Positions 21,810 to 32,939 of a stretch of DNA of 64,000 nt are shown here, one piece after another. Position numbers and translations under genes: made by a program. Position 1 is the first letter of the stretch. Every line of letters begins with the position of its first letter. The stretch comes from Kuschelorhynchus macadamiae (taxonomy: Eukaryota > Arthropoda > Insecta > Coleoptera > Curculionidae). The DNA lies in the NCBI GenBank assembly GCA_030620095.1, contig JAUTXW010005221.1, forward strand, positions 62,001-126,000. The letters are read 5' to 3'. Below the pieces are notes generated by a model. That model saw only the letters and a list, made by a program, of their open reading frames with translations. It was not told the DNA's origin and ran no database searches.

Positions 21810-24255
21810 GGGGTGTATTGTTATTATTATTATTATTTCTTCTTTGTCTCACAGTATTCCTGTGGTCGTATTTTATATTCACGGGATTATACCAAGTCAG
21901 GACAAAAAAAAGGAAAGGGAAAAAACAACTATTGTATATTAACGATGCTACATGTTTTCAAAATGATCGATGTCCCTGTGAATGTCTGTATTAAGTCGTA
22001 ATTGAGCCAAATACGGTGTAAACGTTGTTTGAGTGAGACCTGTTACTTATATGACAAGAGGAACAATGATGACTCTTTCCTGTTTCTACAGCCTTTTTAT
22101 TTCCATTGCCAAGTCAGTGTATTTTTTTCGATCTTCTCACTGTATTTCGCTAGGATGTTCTCGTCGTTCGGGACCGCCATGTCAATTAAATAAAAGATGT
22201 TTTCTTCTTTGGATTGAAAGGTGATATCGGGTCTGCTTGCGAGGACTGTTTTATCTGTATGTCTGTCAATGCCCCAGTAGAGCATGTATTCTTCGTTTTC
22301 CAGTATGGATGTTGGTGTGTAATGGTAATAAGGGTCTGTGTTCTTTGTTAGTTCGTATGTTGTGGCTAACGCTTGACGAATGACTTTCGCTGCTAAGTTG
22401 TATCTGGTGGTGTATTCAGTTCCGGCCATTATTCTACATCCATTCGTTATATGATGGATCGTTTCTCTTTGCTGGTGACATCTCCTGAACCTGTCGTCTT
22501 CAATGGTTGTGTCCTTGATCATGTGTTATTGGTAGTTTCTGGTTGTTATGGCTCTGTCCTGAATGGCAACCAAGAAGCCTTCTGTTTCAGGGAACAGCTG
22601 TCTTTCTTGTAACAACGTATATGAAAGCTTTTCATGTATGTGGTCTTGCTTTATGTGGTATCTGTGTCTTCCGTGGAGTGTTTTTTCAGACCAGGTGTTC
22701 ATTATTTTTAGTCATGATTGACTGTGTGCGTCTGCTGCGTGGCTCATTTGTGATAGGTCGCGTGGTGTATAATAGCGATTGTATATCTACAATTGTCCGT
22801 TCCCTTTTTTTTCTTTCGATGATAAGTCTTTCCTTGCATGCGTTGGGATGTAACTTCCTGTGTTTGGTGAATTCAGACCGTATGAGAATGTGAATGATTT
22901 CTATGTCTGTGTGTGACCATTTAATGATACCAAACGAATACGTAAGAATAGGTATGACGAAGGTGTTAATAGCTTTCGTTAGATTTTTGGAGTTTAGTTT
23001 TGTCTTTAGTAGTTCTGTGAGTCTGATTTTTAATTCCATGTTGAGCTCTGATTTGATATGAGTGAGGTTAATTTTGGTGCTTTGATGGATGACTACGTAT
23101 CTGTATGTTTCTTCTTTGAGCATGTTATCTATGGATTCATTGTTGATTGTTTCCGTCGTAGGATGGTCTTTCCACTGCCACTTGTTGATATGAAGTAGCT
23201 TGCATTTCCTTATACTAAATTCGATGTTGATGTCCAAGGTAATCATTTCTGTGGTTTTAAGGAGTTTCTTTAGCTGTGCCTTGGTGCTTGCGTATAATTT
23301 TATGTCATCCATGTACAAGAGATGGTTTATCTTGAAATCCGGAGCTTGTGTTATTCACTGTGTTTCAGAGTGGATTGAGACAGAGGCAGAACCACATGTG
23401 TTCTTTTTGTGTTCTCAGGTTGAATTTAGTTTTCCACGTAGTCATGATTTCTGTAAGAAATTCTCTGAGATTTTGATTGACTTTGCATAATTCTAGCACT
23501 CTGGTTAGCCAACTGTGGGGTATCGAATCAAAGGCTCTTTTATAATCTATGAAACCAGTGTGAAGGTTTTTATGATTTTACCTGGTTTGCTCCATGATGT
23601 CGCTCTCTATAATTAGCTGCTCCTTGCATCCTCGGCTGTTTATCCTGCACCCTTTTTGCTCTTCCATTAGAATGTTTTTGTGTGCTCAATGTTGTTCTAT
23701 TCTCCTGGTAATTGTGACTGTGATGATCTTATATAGGGTTGGATGGTACGTAATAGGTCGGTAATTTGACGGGTTCCTATTGTCTGAGTTTTGGGTTTAA
23801 GGTATGTTATTGCTTAAGTGAGAAAACTGGGGAGTGTGCTAGGTTTTAAAATAATTTCATTGATTTGGTGGGTGAGAGTTTCATGTGTGGCGGTAAAGTG
23901 TTTGTACCAGAAGTTATGAATGTTATCTAATACAGGGCATCTCCGATTATGCGTGTATTTGATTGTTTCTGCAACTTCTTGTGTTGCCATTACAAAGTCC
24001 TCTTGTTCCTCTAAGCACTTGTGTCTGTCTTCTTCCGCTTTAATCCATGAAGCATTAATATAAGTACTTTCGGTTTTGACAAGAGCTTTTCCAGTATTCT
24101 GTAATTTCTTGTTTGTTCGGTGGTTCTATTATTCGTGCCTCCTCATTGCTCATGGTTTTTTGGTAGGACTGTTTTTCGCTTCTTCGAAATAGCTTGTTAG
24201 CGTCTTTTCTTTCATTTGACTCTTTGTATCTTCGAAGTCTTGCTGTATACACGGA
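21810..24255 (-). pseudogene. LINE with restriction-like endonuclease, copy B
   Basis: The best preserved copy. Open stretches in order on the minus strand are 24,055-24,312 (N-terminal part, with NERKDANKLFRRSEKQSYQK), 22,686-23,318 and 22,097-22,522. The second begins at the catalytic YMDD and continues through the thumb (NLTKAINTFVIPILTYSFGI). The third holds the endonuclease zinc region and SRPDI-X12-LID, the PD-X14-D motif. The first Cys of the CX2C pair is replaced (RFRRC). Frames are broken between pieces. The 3' end is a (AAT)n tail at about 21,815-21,840. Confidence 0.8.
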
Positions 24256-24305
24256 TGTTATTATTACTGTTATTAATATTACTATGATTTTATTATCATT
24301 ATACT
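24256..24305 (-). repeat. (AAT)n-type tail preceding copy B
   Basis: A run of degenerate ATT/AAT units directly upstream (in minus-strand sense) of the truncated 5' end of copy B. It looks like the 3' tail of a further lost copy, mirroring the B-A junction at 21,815. Confidence 0.45.
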
Positions 24306-24309
24306 CAAG

Positions 24310-25286
24310 CATCAGACCTTCGTGATCTGTCTAAATATAAAAAGAAAGATTCTTTATTGGATTTGTAATATGCTTATGTAATACGTCCAACATTTTGTAG
24401 CCAATTCACAAATGCACTTCTATTACAAACTCATAGACATAATACGTAACTGCACAAAAACAAAATGACAGTCGTACAGTTACTATATTTAAACAGATCT
24501 TAAGGGGTAATTACATTCTCGTCGTTAAATAGTTCGAGGTGAGTCAACATTTTTAAAATATACTCCATAATACCTGGCAAGCCTACTAATGCACGCTAAT
24601 GAGCCGCATACAAACTGCTCCTTCCTCGGAGAGAAGACGAGAATTAAAAAGCGCGAAAGCATCCGCAATACACTAAAACGAAAATAATGATGGTGTACAT
24701 CCGCTAGGTAACGGACATTTTTCACCAGACACAATGCGCCTTTTTAACATTTCTGCGCTTCGTGTGATATTTGCTTTTTTGCAGCGGAGACATTTATTTT
24801 ATTGTGACTAATAAAAAAGATTTATTGTGCAGTTACTACGGAAGGATAAAAATCAAACAATATACAATGTATGGAAGTATCATACATTTTTGACCGCATT
24901 CAGATAAACGTAAATTGAAACAAAATAAATAAAAACACGTTTTATATTTAAAATGTGTTTACTAAAATCAATAATAAGATATTTTCCGGTGAATATTCCA
25001 ATGCAAAGCAGTAGATAACGAGAGGGGTTTTGGGGTTTAGTCTTTGACCCCATTGATTGTGCTGCCTTGGACTAGTAAAATCTTTTATTTATAATACTGA
25101 GTGTTTTAATCAGCAGCGATGACTTAAGAAAATAAGGAAAATATGTTGTAAAATATTACTTCAAAAAACTTTTTGCGTCAACAGTGGCGCAGCCTAGTCA
25201 AATGCTACTCTACTGAACCACGATCAAACCAAAAAACAAGCATAATTAAAAAAAATTAAGCTAAACAGCATATCTGCTAATAATTA
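24310..25286. other. no gene recognised
   Basis: About 1 kb, mixed composition, with no protein homology that I can see. A minus-strand AATAAAGAATC near 24,350 could be the tail of another retroelement. Nothing else stands out. Confidence 0.45.
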
Positions 25287-27236
25287 CTCTGGCCGACAAA
25301 AAAAAATTGTTTGTTGTAACACAAATCAGATTAGCTTAATCTAACAGAATGGACCTATCCAAATACGAAAACGACAAAGTTGTAGCACGTAGGGTTTTCT
25401 TGTTAGAGTTGTTGAATCATATCGAATGTTGCGATTCTTAATATCTACAGATAAAATGATTTCAGAAAATTCTTAACCCTGGTTATTGACTATTTTTACA
25501 GCTTCCGCCTAATAAACATACCATACATCTAAGAGAAAAGGAAACGAGAAAAATTTAACACTAACACTAATTAAACTTTATTTTTTCCGTTTATGAGCTG
25601 TCCTATCTTCTCTCTTCAAAAACCAACAGTAGTCACCCATCATGGCTGGATCCCATCGTCCTTGGTCGTTGGTTTCAAATTTAAGTGATGCCAAATTAAA
25701 AGAATTCATTTTTATTGGGCCACAAATCAGAAAATTGCTGAACGATGTCAATTTTACGGAAAAGCTTACCAGGCAGGAGCTCACAGCATGGAATTCATTT
25801 ATTAATGTAGTAAAAAGATTTTTAGGCAACAATAGGGATGCAAATTATGAATAATTAGTTAATGAACTCTTAGATGCCTATAAAGCGCTTGGTGCCAGAA
25901 TGTCATTAAAAATTCACTTCCTCCATTACCAGCTGTCATTTTTTTCCTAAAAATTTGAGAGCTATTAGTGACGAGCAGGGTCAAAGGTGGGAATTCGAAT
26001 CGGACATTCTGGCACCAAGCGCTTTATACGCATCTAAGAGTTCATTAACTAATTGTTCATAATTTTCTTAACTTTTAAGTCTCCACATATCTGCCATTTA
26101 TACCTATTGTAGTTTATTTTATCCAAAATCGTGCGCATATTTTCATAATTTTCTTTTATCGCAACTAAATGGGCATCTGGTATAGAGGGTTTTAAATTTC
26201 CATTATGCAATAACACAACTTTTAAGCTATATTTAGATGAGTCTATGAATAAGCGCCACTTACGGGGAGAATGTTCAATATCAAGTTCCTGCATACTGTA
26301 GGAATCAGAAAACATAGCATTTCTTTTGCTGAAATTCGTAATTTTTGTTTCTTTGGCCAATAGGTTTCATTCCTTAAGACGCGAACCCAAAAGTTCTGAC
26401 TGTTGCTTGGTTAACCCCAAATCACGTACTAAATCATTTAATTCACTTTGAACAATCAAATGTGGCTCGCCGGAACTAGGACCTGTGGTAAAAGTGGGAT
26501 CGGTGCACTGATTTTCTAAGCTGCCTGATGATGCGTTATCTCCATTATCTCTCAAATCAATAGCTTGCCAAATTAAAGGCGCAATCGGCATTGGCAAATT
26601 TGCATTATGAGGAACAGGTCGTATGGCAGACTGCAAATTTGGATATTCTATATTGTGCTTTTTCTTTTTGGAATAACCTTCAGTCTTTGTCAGGCAAAAA
26701 TAACAATCATCAGAATGATTGGTGGGTTCTCACCGTACCACTGGAACTACAAAAGGCATACTTTTTTTTTCCCTTCATCTACTGCACCAATGATACACTA
26801 GAACTAACACAGCACACATAGGGAGCCCACCGCTTATCTTGATCCCCAATTAACACACCAAAATATTTAAGGTAGGCTTTTTATACATTTTCGGAAAATG
26901 CCCTGGCTTGTGATTTCACCAGAAATTCTCCACAAATATAATAGAATTTGTCAGGAGAAATTTTGCAACTTTGGCGCGTTTGACTCGACATTCTCGTTTT
27001 CACATACACTTGCTTATCGATAAACAGAACACTCAATTCGAAACTCAACAGAAGAGTGATGTTTAACGTTTATTTTATGACTAATGTTGTAAACAACCCA
27101 GTATATGTAATTTTTGCGTTGTAAAATGGACCCATTTTAGCCGCCCCACAATAAAATTGTTTACCTGCCAATATAAAAGGTTCTAATTAGGCTATTAAAA
27201 AATGGTACGTATTAGGGCTTTCCGAATATTTTTTTT
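25287..27236 (-). mobile_element. Cc8L18.2-like DNA transposon, copy 2, internally inverted and truncated
   Basis: The right-end terminal repeat CTCTGGCCGACAA is at 25,287-25,299. From there to about 25,672 the element reads on the minus strand, ending with the C-terminal MGDYCWFLKRED. Then 25,673-25,985 reads on the plus strand (AKLKEFIFIGPQIRKLLNDV; ARMSLKIHFLHYQ). From about 25,990 the minus strand resumes, repeats part of the same coding segment in inverse, and jumps to the ICGDLKV region, N-terminal sequence and 5' leader. The left terminal repeat and about 60 bp are lost at the join with a LINE near 27,236. N-terminal frames 26,049-26,360 and 26,367-26,636 remain open. No functional protein is possible. 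Confidence 0.8.
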
Positions 27237-28990
27237 AAACATAGCGCTTCGATGACGAGGCGTTGTGATTCTGTTAATATTACGAACATTAACAGCACTG
27301 ACATTTGAACGAAGAACTATTCTGGCTTGTAGTGAAACGAAAGAATCCTGGTTAGAATAAATACTTTTTAAAAAATTGGCAAATAGTAGTTTTCTTCTGT
27401 TTTCCATTTCAGTTCATTAGAAGTAAATGAAACATGGTCATACTTTTGTAATCCAAAAATAAATCTACAGCAAGAATTTTGAACCTTTTGTATACGAAAC
27501 CTATCTAATGTTGAGGACAAGTGACTTACAAAGCATTTTTCTTAAGTTAAAATCTAAAATATGACGATTAGTTTAAAGTATTTTAAGATTCATGTATGAT
27601 TTCTGGATCAGTTTCTTAACATATTTCTTAAACCATAACTCAGAATCAACTATAACACCCAGGTTTTTTGCAGAATCTGATCTCCGTTTACTTCAATTTT
27701 TAGATTTTCTTTAAAAAAAGAGGCAATATTTTTATTATCAAAAAGCAATAACATCGATTTAGTTGGATTATGATTTAGGTTATGATTCTTTGATAAAAGC
27801 ATAAGTGTATTTAAATCTTGGTTAATAAGGTCAGAAGCAAGCAAATAGTCGTCAGGATTAAAATGAAAATAAAGACTGTTTCAGCTGTCATCAGCATATG
27901 CCTGTACCTTACAGTTATTATGAGATTATAATATGTCAAGGGTGTACATTATAAAAAGCAGAGGACCTAAAACTGATCCTTGGGGAACACCTGATAAAAC
28001 AGGTTCCCTTTCAGAAAAAGTATGGTTGGACCATATAACTTGGTAACGATTTAGTAAATAGGATTTAACTTAACAAAAAGACTCAAGGTGAAAACCATAA
28101 TATTTAAGTTTAGATATAATTAACTTGTGATTAAGAGTATCAAATGCTTTCGAAAAATATAACAGCAGAAGTGCACTGCATTGTATTTTATTAAATGCGG
28201 AAAATAGGTCATCAGTTACATTCGCGAGAGCGACCGCGGTACTAGAGCCCTTTCTAAACACGCAACCAGGTAATATTTTATTATCAATAAAATATGAGTA
28301 CAACTGAGTATAAAGAAATTTTGCAAAAAACCTTGACATGCCCGACAAAATACTTTTCCTTATATCATTGAAGGTTAGAGGCCGAGTAACTTTAGGGAGA
28401 GGTTTGCTAATAGAGGTCTTCCATTGATCAGGATAATAATGAGGTTCAATTCAGAAGATGATAACATGTTTAATATATTTATCTATAAACGGACTACAAT
28501 ATTTAAGCATTTGTGGAGTTATATTACCATAACAGCATGCATTTGTTTTAATACTATGTAAAATATTAATAATGTCTATAGTGTTTGCTAATTTAAAGGA
28601 AAAGAAACATTTTTGCTAAATAAATTGTGGTTATAAAATTTAATACTTTCAATACAGTTAGGCATGTTTTTAAAAAATGTACTGAAAAAATTATTTGTAT
28701 TATTTGGGTTATATAAAGCCTCAAGCAAGTGCGTTTGCTTTATTGAAGTTATATTAAAAGATTTAAGAGTTTTCCAAGTATTTTTGTTTTTTTTTTCAAG
28801 CGCATATGTTTTCTAAATATTGTTTTTTTCTCGTCTTATTATAGATAACGTAAATTTCTCAACCTTTCAAGGTTTACCCAGTCGGCATCAACACGTGTTC
28901 TTTTAAAAGTTTGTAATGCTCTATTTCTTTGGGTCATAAACAATTTAATATTTGGAGTCAACCATGCATCTTACATGGTATGCCATTTTG
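27237..28990 (-). pseudogene. CR1/Jockey-type LINE reverse transcriptase
   Basis: The reading order on the minus strand is as follows. The finger region is at about 28,960-28,350. RT motif A in 28,070-28,348 gives STAVALANVTDDLFSAF and YFSKAFDTLNHKLIISKL, where Tyr stands for the catalytic Asp. Motif B, GVPQGSVLGPLLF, is near 27,990, and motif C, AYADDS, near 27,900. Then come the thumb (27,650-27,844) and the C-terminal tail (27,195-27,407, which runs across the junction with copy 2). It is the same family as 4915-6380. Multiple stops and frameshifts, the lost motif A Asp and the missing endonuclease show it is dead. Confidence 0.8.
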
Positions 28991-29640
28991 GGCACTTTTG
29001 CGAAGTTTTTATTTTTAAAGAGGGTTGCGGTCTGTGCTATCTTTTTTTAAATTATAGATGGTCTCAGCAGAATTTTCATAGCCCTTTTGGTTTTTGAGAT
29101 ACAAGGCGTTTTTGGAAATGTTGCATTTCAGGCACCCCTCGTTTCTTAGTTATCTAATAACGTATCAAAAAGATTAAGACTGTTCCTTATATGACTTTTT
29201 TCGTAGAATTACTATACGTATACGGGGTCAGGTCAAAAGTTATCGGACCCTACTTTTTTTAAATCGGAAACCTGAAAATGTATAATATATCATTTTATTT
29301 ATTAGGAATAATATGGGCTTTCCAAAAATACATACATGTATAGCAGTTATTTTGAAAAACAAGCTCAAAATTCGTGATTTTCCAAAATTTTCATTTGTGT
29401 GCAATTAGTATCTAGAAGGCTATGGCTAAAATGTATTAAATACAAAATGCATGTAAGTAGTTATTATACTAAAGATGCAATTCTTTGAAACATAACTCAA
29501 AAGACCTTTTTTAATTCTCAACTCCTAATTATTTATTAGGAGTTCTAACTTAATTATGATAAAATTTGAAACTTAAGTTAGGAGAAACAAATAAGAAACA
29601 AAATTTTGAAAAAGCAAAGAGTTTTTAAAGGTGGTTTTTA
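28991..29640. other. no gene; short shared repeat and possible mariner terminus
   Basis: At 29,060-29,130 'catagcccttttggtttttg' matches the centre of the small foldback element at 59,512-59,735. At about 29,222 'acggggtcaggtcaaaagtt' follows TA and could be the end of the mariner whose transposase remains at 29,640-29,910. No coding sequence. Confidence 0.4.
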
Positions 29641-29910
29641 AAATGATGGCCATTTTCCTGCATACACAACTGGCACATTTTTGTTATTCTTCTAATAGCG
29701 TTCAAAATAATCATGAGGTCTTCTTTGGAAATTGCAGACTAATATCGCGATTTATATATTTTGTTTTGCATGGAATCCCATAAGAAAAAATCTAAAACCG
29801 AAAGATCTGGAAATCGAGGGTGCCATCTTATAGGTCCGGAGGTACCAATCGATCTTTAAGGAACCGTCTTGTTGAAGATAAACGGCATTGGAATATTTTC
29901 CATCAGTTTT
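29640..29910 (-). pseudogene. mariner-family transposase, C-terminal scrap
   Basis: Minus-strand translation gives the C-terminal part in order: QQDG (second Asp), WHPRFPDLSVLDFFLWDSMQ (third Asp within LDFFLW), then SKEDLMIILNAIRRITKMCQ and NGHHFKN. These are mariner hallmarks. Indels and stops are present, and the N-terminal half is absent. The Asp-Asp spacing cannot be trusted because of deletions. Confidence 0.65.
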
Positions 29911-29939
29911 TAATAATTTATTATTAATATCAGTTGATT

Positions 29940-30125
29940 CCTACATAATACTTGATTTCTTAATTAATATTATAATAAAATGCATAAAACACACTAAAGT
30001 ACAACAAAACAAACAAGTACCTATTCATATATGATATAACATGAGGTTAAGTCTCACGTGAATAAACAAAATAAAATATTAAAAAAGATTGTTGGGTCTA
30101 GCTGGGATCGAACCCAGACCGCCTG
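29940..30125 (-). repeat. left inverted terminal repeat of a Penelope-like element
   Basis: On the minus strand this matches 31,280-31,425 on the plus strand (shared 'gagacttaacctcat', 'gttttgttgtactttagtg', 'cttttttaatattt'). It forms inverted repeats around the Penelope-like coding region, as is common for pseudo-LTRs in this class. Confidence 0.65.
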
Positions 30126-30168
30126 AGTGGGAGACCAGAGTAAGTACCTACCTAGAGACCACTGGACT
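30095..30168 (-). other. tRNA-like sequence (tRNA pseudogene or SINE head)
   Basis: On the minus strand the box B GGTTCGATCCC is an exact match to the pol III consensus, inside CTGGGTTCGATCCCAG, which folds as a T-arm with a six-base loop. About 40 bases upstream GTCCAGTGG is a fair box A. The anticodon arm is imperfect, so this is not a working tRNA. It straddles the inner edge of the left repeat, and the right repeat begins inside the same T-arm (GATCCCAGCTAG near 31,289). Confidence 0.55.
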
Positions 30169-30179
30169 TACAAATAAAA

Positions 30180-31080
30180 TAACCAAAAACAATGGGTTCC
30201 TGTTTGTCGCCATTTCTGAGTGAGGTTTTCATAAATAACTTGGAAAACAGGATAATAAAAAGGTAATTTGGCTTCTTAAGAGCATATAATAGATACGTGG
30301 AAGATATTTGCATTGTGTGGAATGGCAACAGACAACAGTTGGAAGATTTCTTACAATTCATTGACTCGTTGCTTCCTAAAATTGAGTTTACATTGGAAAT
30401 GGAAGATAACTACGGTTTCTTATTTTTTTGCTATCGAGGAAACACAGTAGGATAGACTTTGAAGTTTACCTGAAAACACCGTCCACGAATAATATTATTC
30501 AATATGCTTCAAACCTTCCTTACACACATAAATTCGCCGCGTTCAACTCCTTCTCTTATCGGTTTTGTAATTTACCATTGTCAAGGGAAGCCTTTAATAA
30601 GGAGCGTGATATTATAATGCAGATTGCTATGGACAACGGGTTTCCTTTGGAGTCCATCAACAAATTTTAATATAAATTTATAAACAAATACAAACTGTCC
30701 TATAGTGTCATACATTCAAAACTTAGTGATGAGACAATTATTTTCAAGTGCATTACTTTTGTCGGAAATATTTCTCTCCAATTGGCAACATTTTTTAAAA
30801 ATACTAAAAATATCAACATTTCATTCAAGACAGTAAATACTCTCAAGAGACATTTAATAAGGACAAAGGATAAATTGTCCAGATCTGGGGTTTACGCGCT
30901 AAATTGTGGCGAATGTTCCACGACCTATGTGGGACAAACAGGTAGAAAAACGAGGGTGAGAGAACATTTAAGCCTTGTCAACAAATTCAGAAATACGGAT
31001 GTAACTGAGAACGTTTTGCCAATCGTTTGTTAGAGTCAGATCATGACTTTTCAATTTCTGACGTTGATGTTTTGTATTAT
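30180..31080 (+). pseudogene. Penelope-like element: RT 3' part and GIY-YIG endonuclease
   Basis: Plus-strand translation gives, in order, LSPFLSEVFINNLENRI, RYVEDICIVWNG (motif C; the family has YVDD, here Glu for the first Asp), then FEVYLKTPSTNNIIQYASNL and LPLSREAFNKERDIIMQIAM (open frame 30,428-30,670). The GIY-YIG endonuclease follows in 30,782-31,033, with GVYALNCGECSTTYVGQTGR. Stops and frameshifts separate the parts and the 5' half of RT is missing. It is flanked by inverted repeats (29,940-30,125 and 31,280-31,425) and followed by a hammerhead-like motif at 31,481. Confidence 0.8.
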
Positions 31081-31279
31081 TGATGTATAGGGGAAAAAGT
31101 TTGACCTTCTAGAAAAAATGGATATAAACAAAGATATAAAAAGTTCTATTCTCACGATGTTTTTAATTTCGAACGAATCCTAATATTTGACAATTTAATG
31201 TAATAATTATTGTAGGCAGCCCTCATTTCATTCACTAATTTATAAAGTAAGTGTTTTTGTTTACTTTCTTCGTACTTTG

Positions 31280-31425
31280 CGGTCCCGATCCCAGCTAGGG
31301 ACATGCATCTTTTTTAATATTTTTTAATATTTTATTGACGTGAGACTTAACCTCATTTTAGTGTCGATCAAATATGTATAAGCAGTTTTTGTTTTGTTGT
31401 ACTTTAGTGCGTTTTATTCTATTTG
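31280..31425 (+). repeat. right inverted terminal repeat of the Penelope-like element
   Basis: Inverse partner of 29,940-30,125. It starts within the T-arm-like 'gatcccagctag'. Confidence 0.65.
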
Positions 31426-31480
31426 TAAGTTATTGTTTTAGGATTTGTGAATTATTTGCTTCTCTCTGTTGTTTGTATGT

Positions 31481-31512
31481 CTGATGATGTTCAAAAGGAC
31501 GAAACACGTGTC
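31481..31512 (+). ncRNA. hammerhead-ribozyme-like motif at Penelope-like end
   Basis: Core CTGATGA (31,481-31,487), extra T, stem II GTTC-AAAA-GGAC, GAAA (31,501-31,504), palindrome CACGTG as short stem III, then TC. Stem I is weak (two wobble pairs). It has the same layout as 4559-4601, but here it lies within the 3' region of a recognisable Penelope-like element. Confidence 0.5.
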
Positions 31513-31559
31513 ATGTTAATAATTATAATTTACTGAGATCGAGACTTGGAGTCTTTTTC

Positions 31560-32333
31560 TATGTTTGTTAGGTAGACAATATCTTCAAATTCCCTATGAT
31601 TATTTTTGGCAGCACCTTAATTTTATCCGCATTAGACACAACGCTACGCTAATATATTCAAGATAGCAAGGTAAAATTAACATATCTCAACCCATGTAAG
31701 CAGAGCGCTTAACATTTATTTTAACATTCGCATTTATTCGCTAGTTGAAACTAAGTTTTCACTAAAAAGCAAAACTTTTCAGTCCGTTTCTTGGCGACTT
31801 ATCTCCGTCAGCATCTGTCGTTCGAAAGTTTGAAGCCAATCCGCAGTTTCCGTATCTCGACAACCTATTATTCACAGTTGCTGAATCAGAAAATAGTTGC
31901 GTCACCGAAATTTATTCTTTTTTTGTTTCTTGCTAGTTGGGTGTTTGAGAGGTTCTCCAGTTTATCAGTCAAATATTGATGCAGGGGTAATAGACCATCT
32001 TATTGGAATATGACATGTATTTCAATTGTTGTAGATGTCAATATCTACTCTCATGTTTTTGTAGTTATTATTGTATCTTTTTAAAGGATATTAGTCACCG
32101 AATATGATTATTCATTTTATTCCCGAGAATGATGAATTAATTAATCAGCTTTATGTAATGTCGTAAAGATAAGATATATAAGTGTTTTGTATGAGCAGTG
32201 ATTTTATGAACAGTTTTAAAAAATCTATAAATTACTTTTACCCGGAACTTCCCTCGTTATGATTTTTTTTTCTTAGGAATAGTGAAGTATGACCCAACTT
32301 AGTTCGATACATAGTCATTTGGTAACACATATA
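31560..32333. other. no gene recognised
   Basis: AT-rich sequence without coding signals. It ends with the TA target site of the DD41D mariner at 32,332-32,333. Confidence 0.5.
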
Positions 32334-32825
32334 CAGTATGTCTCAGATTCGCTTCTCTATATAGGGATCTGGGCTCCTATTATACCTACAGCAAAGGTTA
32401 AATGGGGAAAGTTTTAGAGGAAACTTATTGCATTCGATATCTGGCTTCAGATTTACGATCGATCAATAAGTTTGGGAAATACTGACGAAAAACCGAAAAT
32501 GGCGGATTTCGTTTTTCGCCAGTATATCCAGAATGGTAAATTTGACAGCCGTCAAAATGTGACATTATTCGGACATATTTTTAGGACAAATAAGATAGCG
32601 TATATGACACGTCTTCATTGTTTTTTGTTAACCCGCAACCCGCCTCAACTTTCATTTTTCTTATGACCGCCATATTGGATTTTTCGATTTTTGGAAAGAG
32701 CCTAAAATTTCCAGTCTAGTGATATCTCATAAGTGCATTAAAGATTTTAGTGTCATCAAAATATCACACTTCGTAAATTAGGTTTCAATGTTTTTAAAGG
32801 AGGCCATGATTTATTTGTCACAAGA
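32334..32825 (+). repeat. left inverted terminal repeat of DD41D mariner
   Basis: About 490 bp, matching 34,928-35,450 in inverse over its whole length with scattered substitutions. Open frames inside it (for example 32,472-32,666) are mirrored in the other arm and are not genes. Confidence 0.9.
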
Positions 32826-32939
32826 TTACATTAATAAGTAAGTAATGTATTGAACGCATTGAATTTTCAATACAACATGAACGTAAATAACGACTTAAAA
32901 AATCTAAATGAGCTGTAACTACTTTGTAAGTGGGTGACA

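Noticed and set aside
21806..23490. Plus-strand frames (21,806-22,224, 22,543-22,893, 23,200-23,490) that look like membrane proteins
   Set aside because: They lie opposite the LINE reverse transcriptase and endonuclease; the hydrophobic look comes from the antisense of an A-rich coding strand.
18990..24305. A single long LINE instead of three copies
   Set aside because: The endonuclease region occurs twice (about 20,050 and 22,200) and RT motif A region recurs below the first endonuclease, so at least three copies are needed.
30095..30168. Functional tRNA gene
   Set aside because: The T-arm loop is one base short, the anticodon arm pairs poorly and the acceptor ends do not pair; kept only as tRNA-like.
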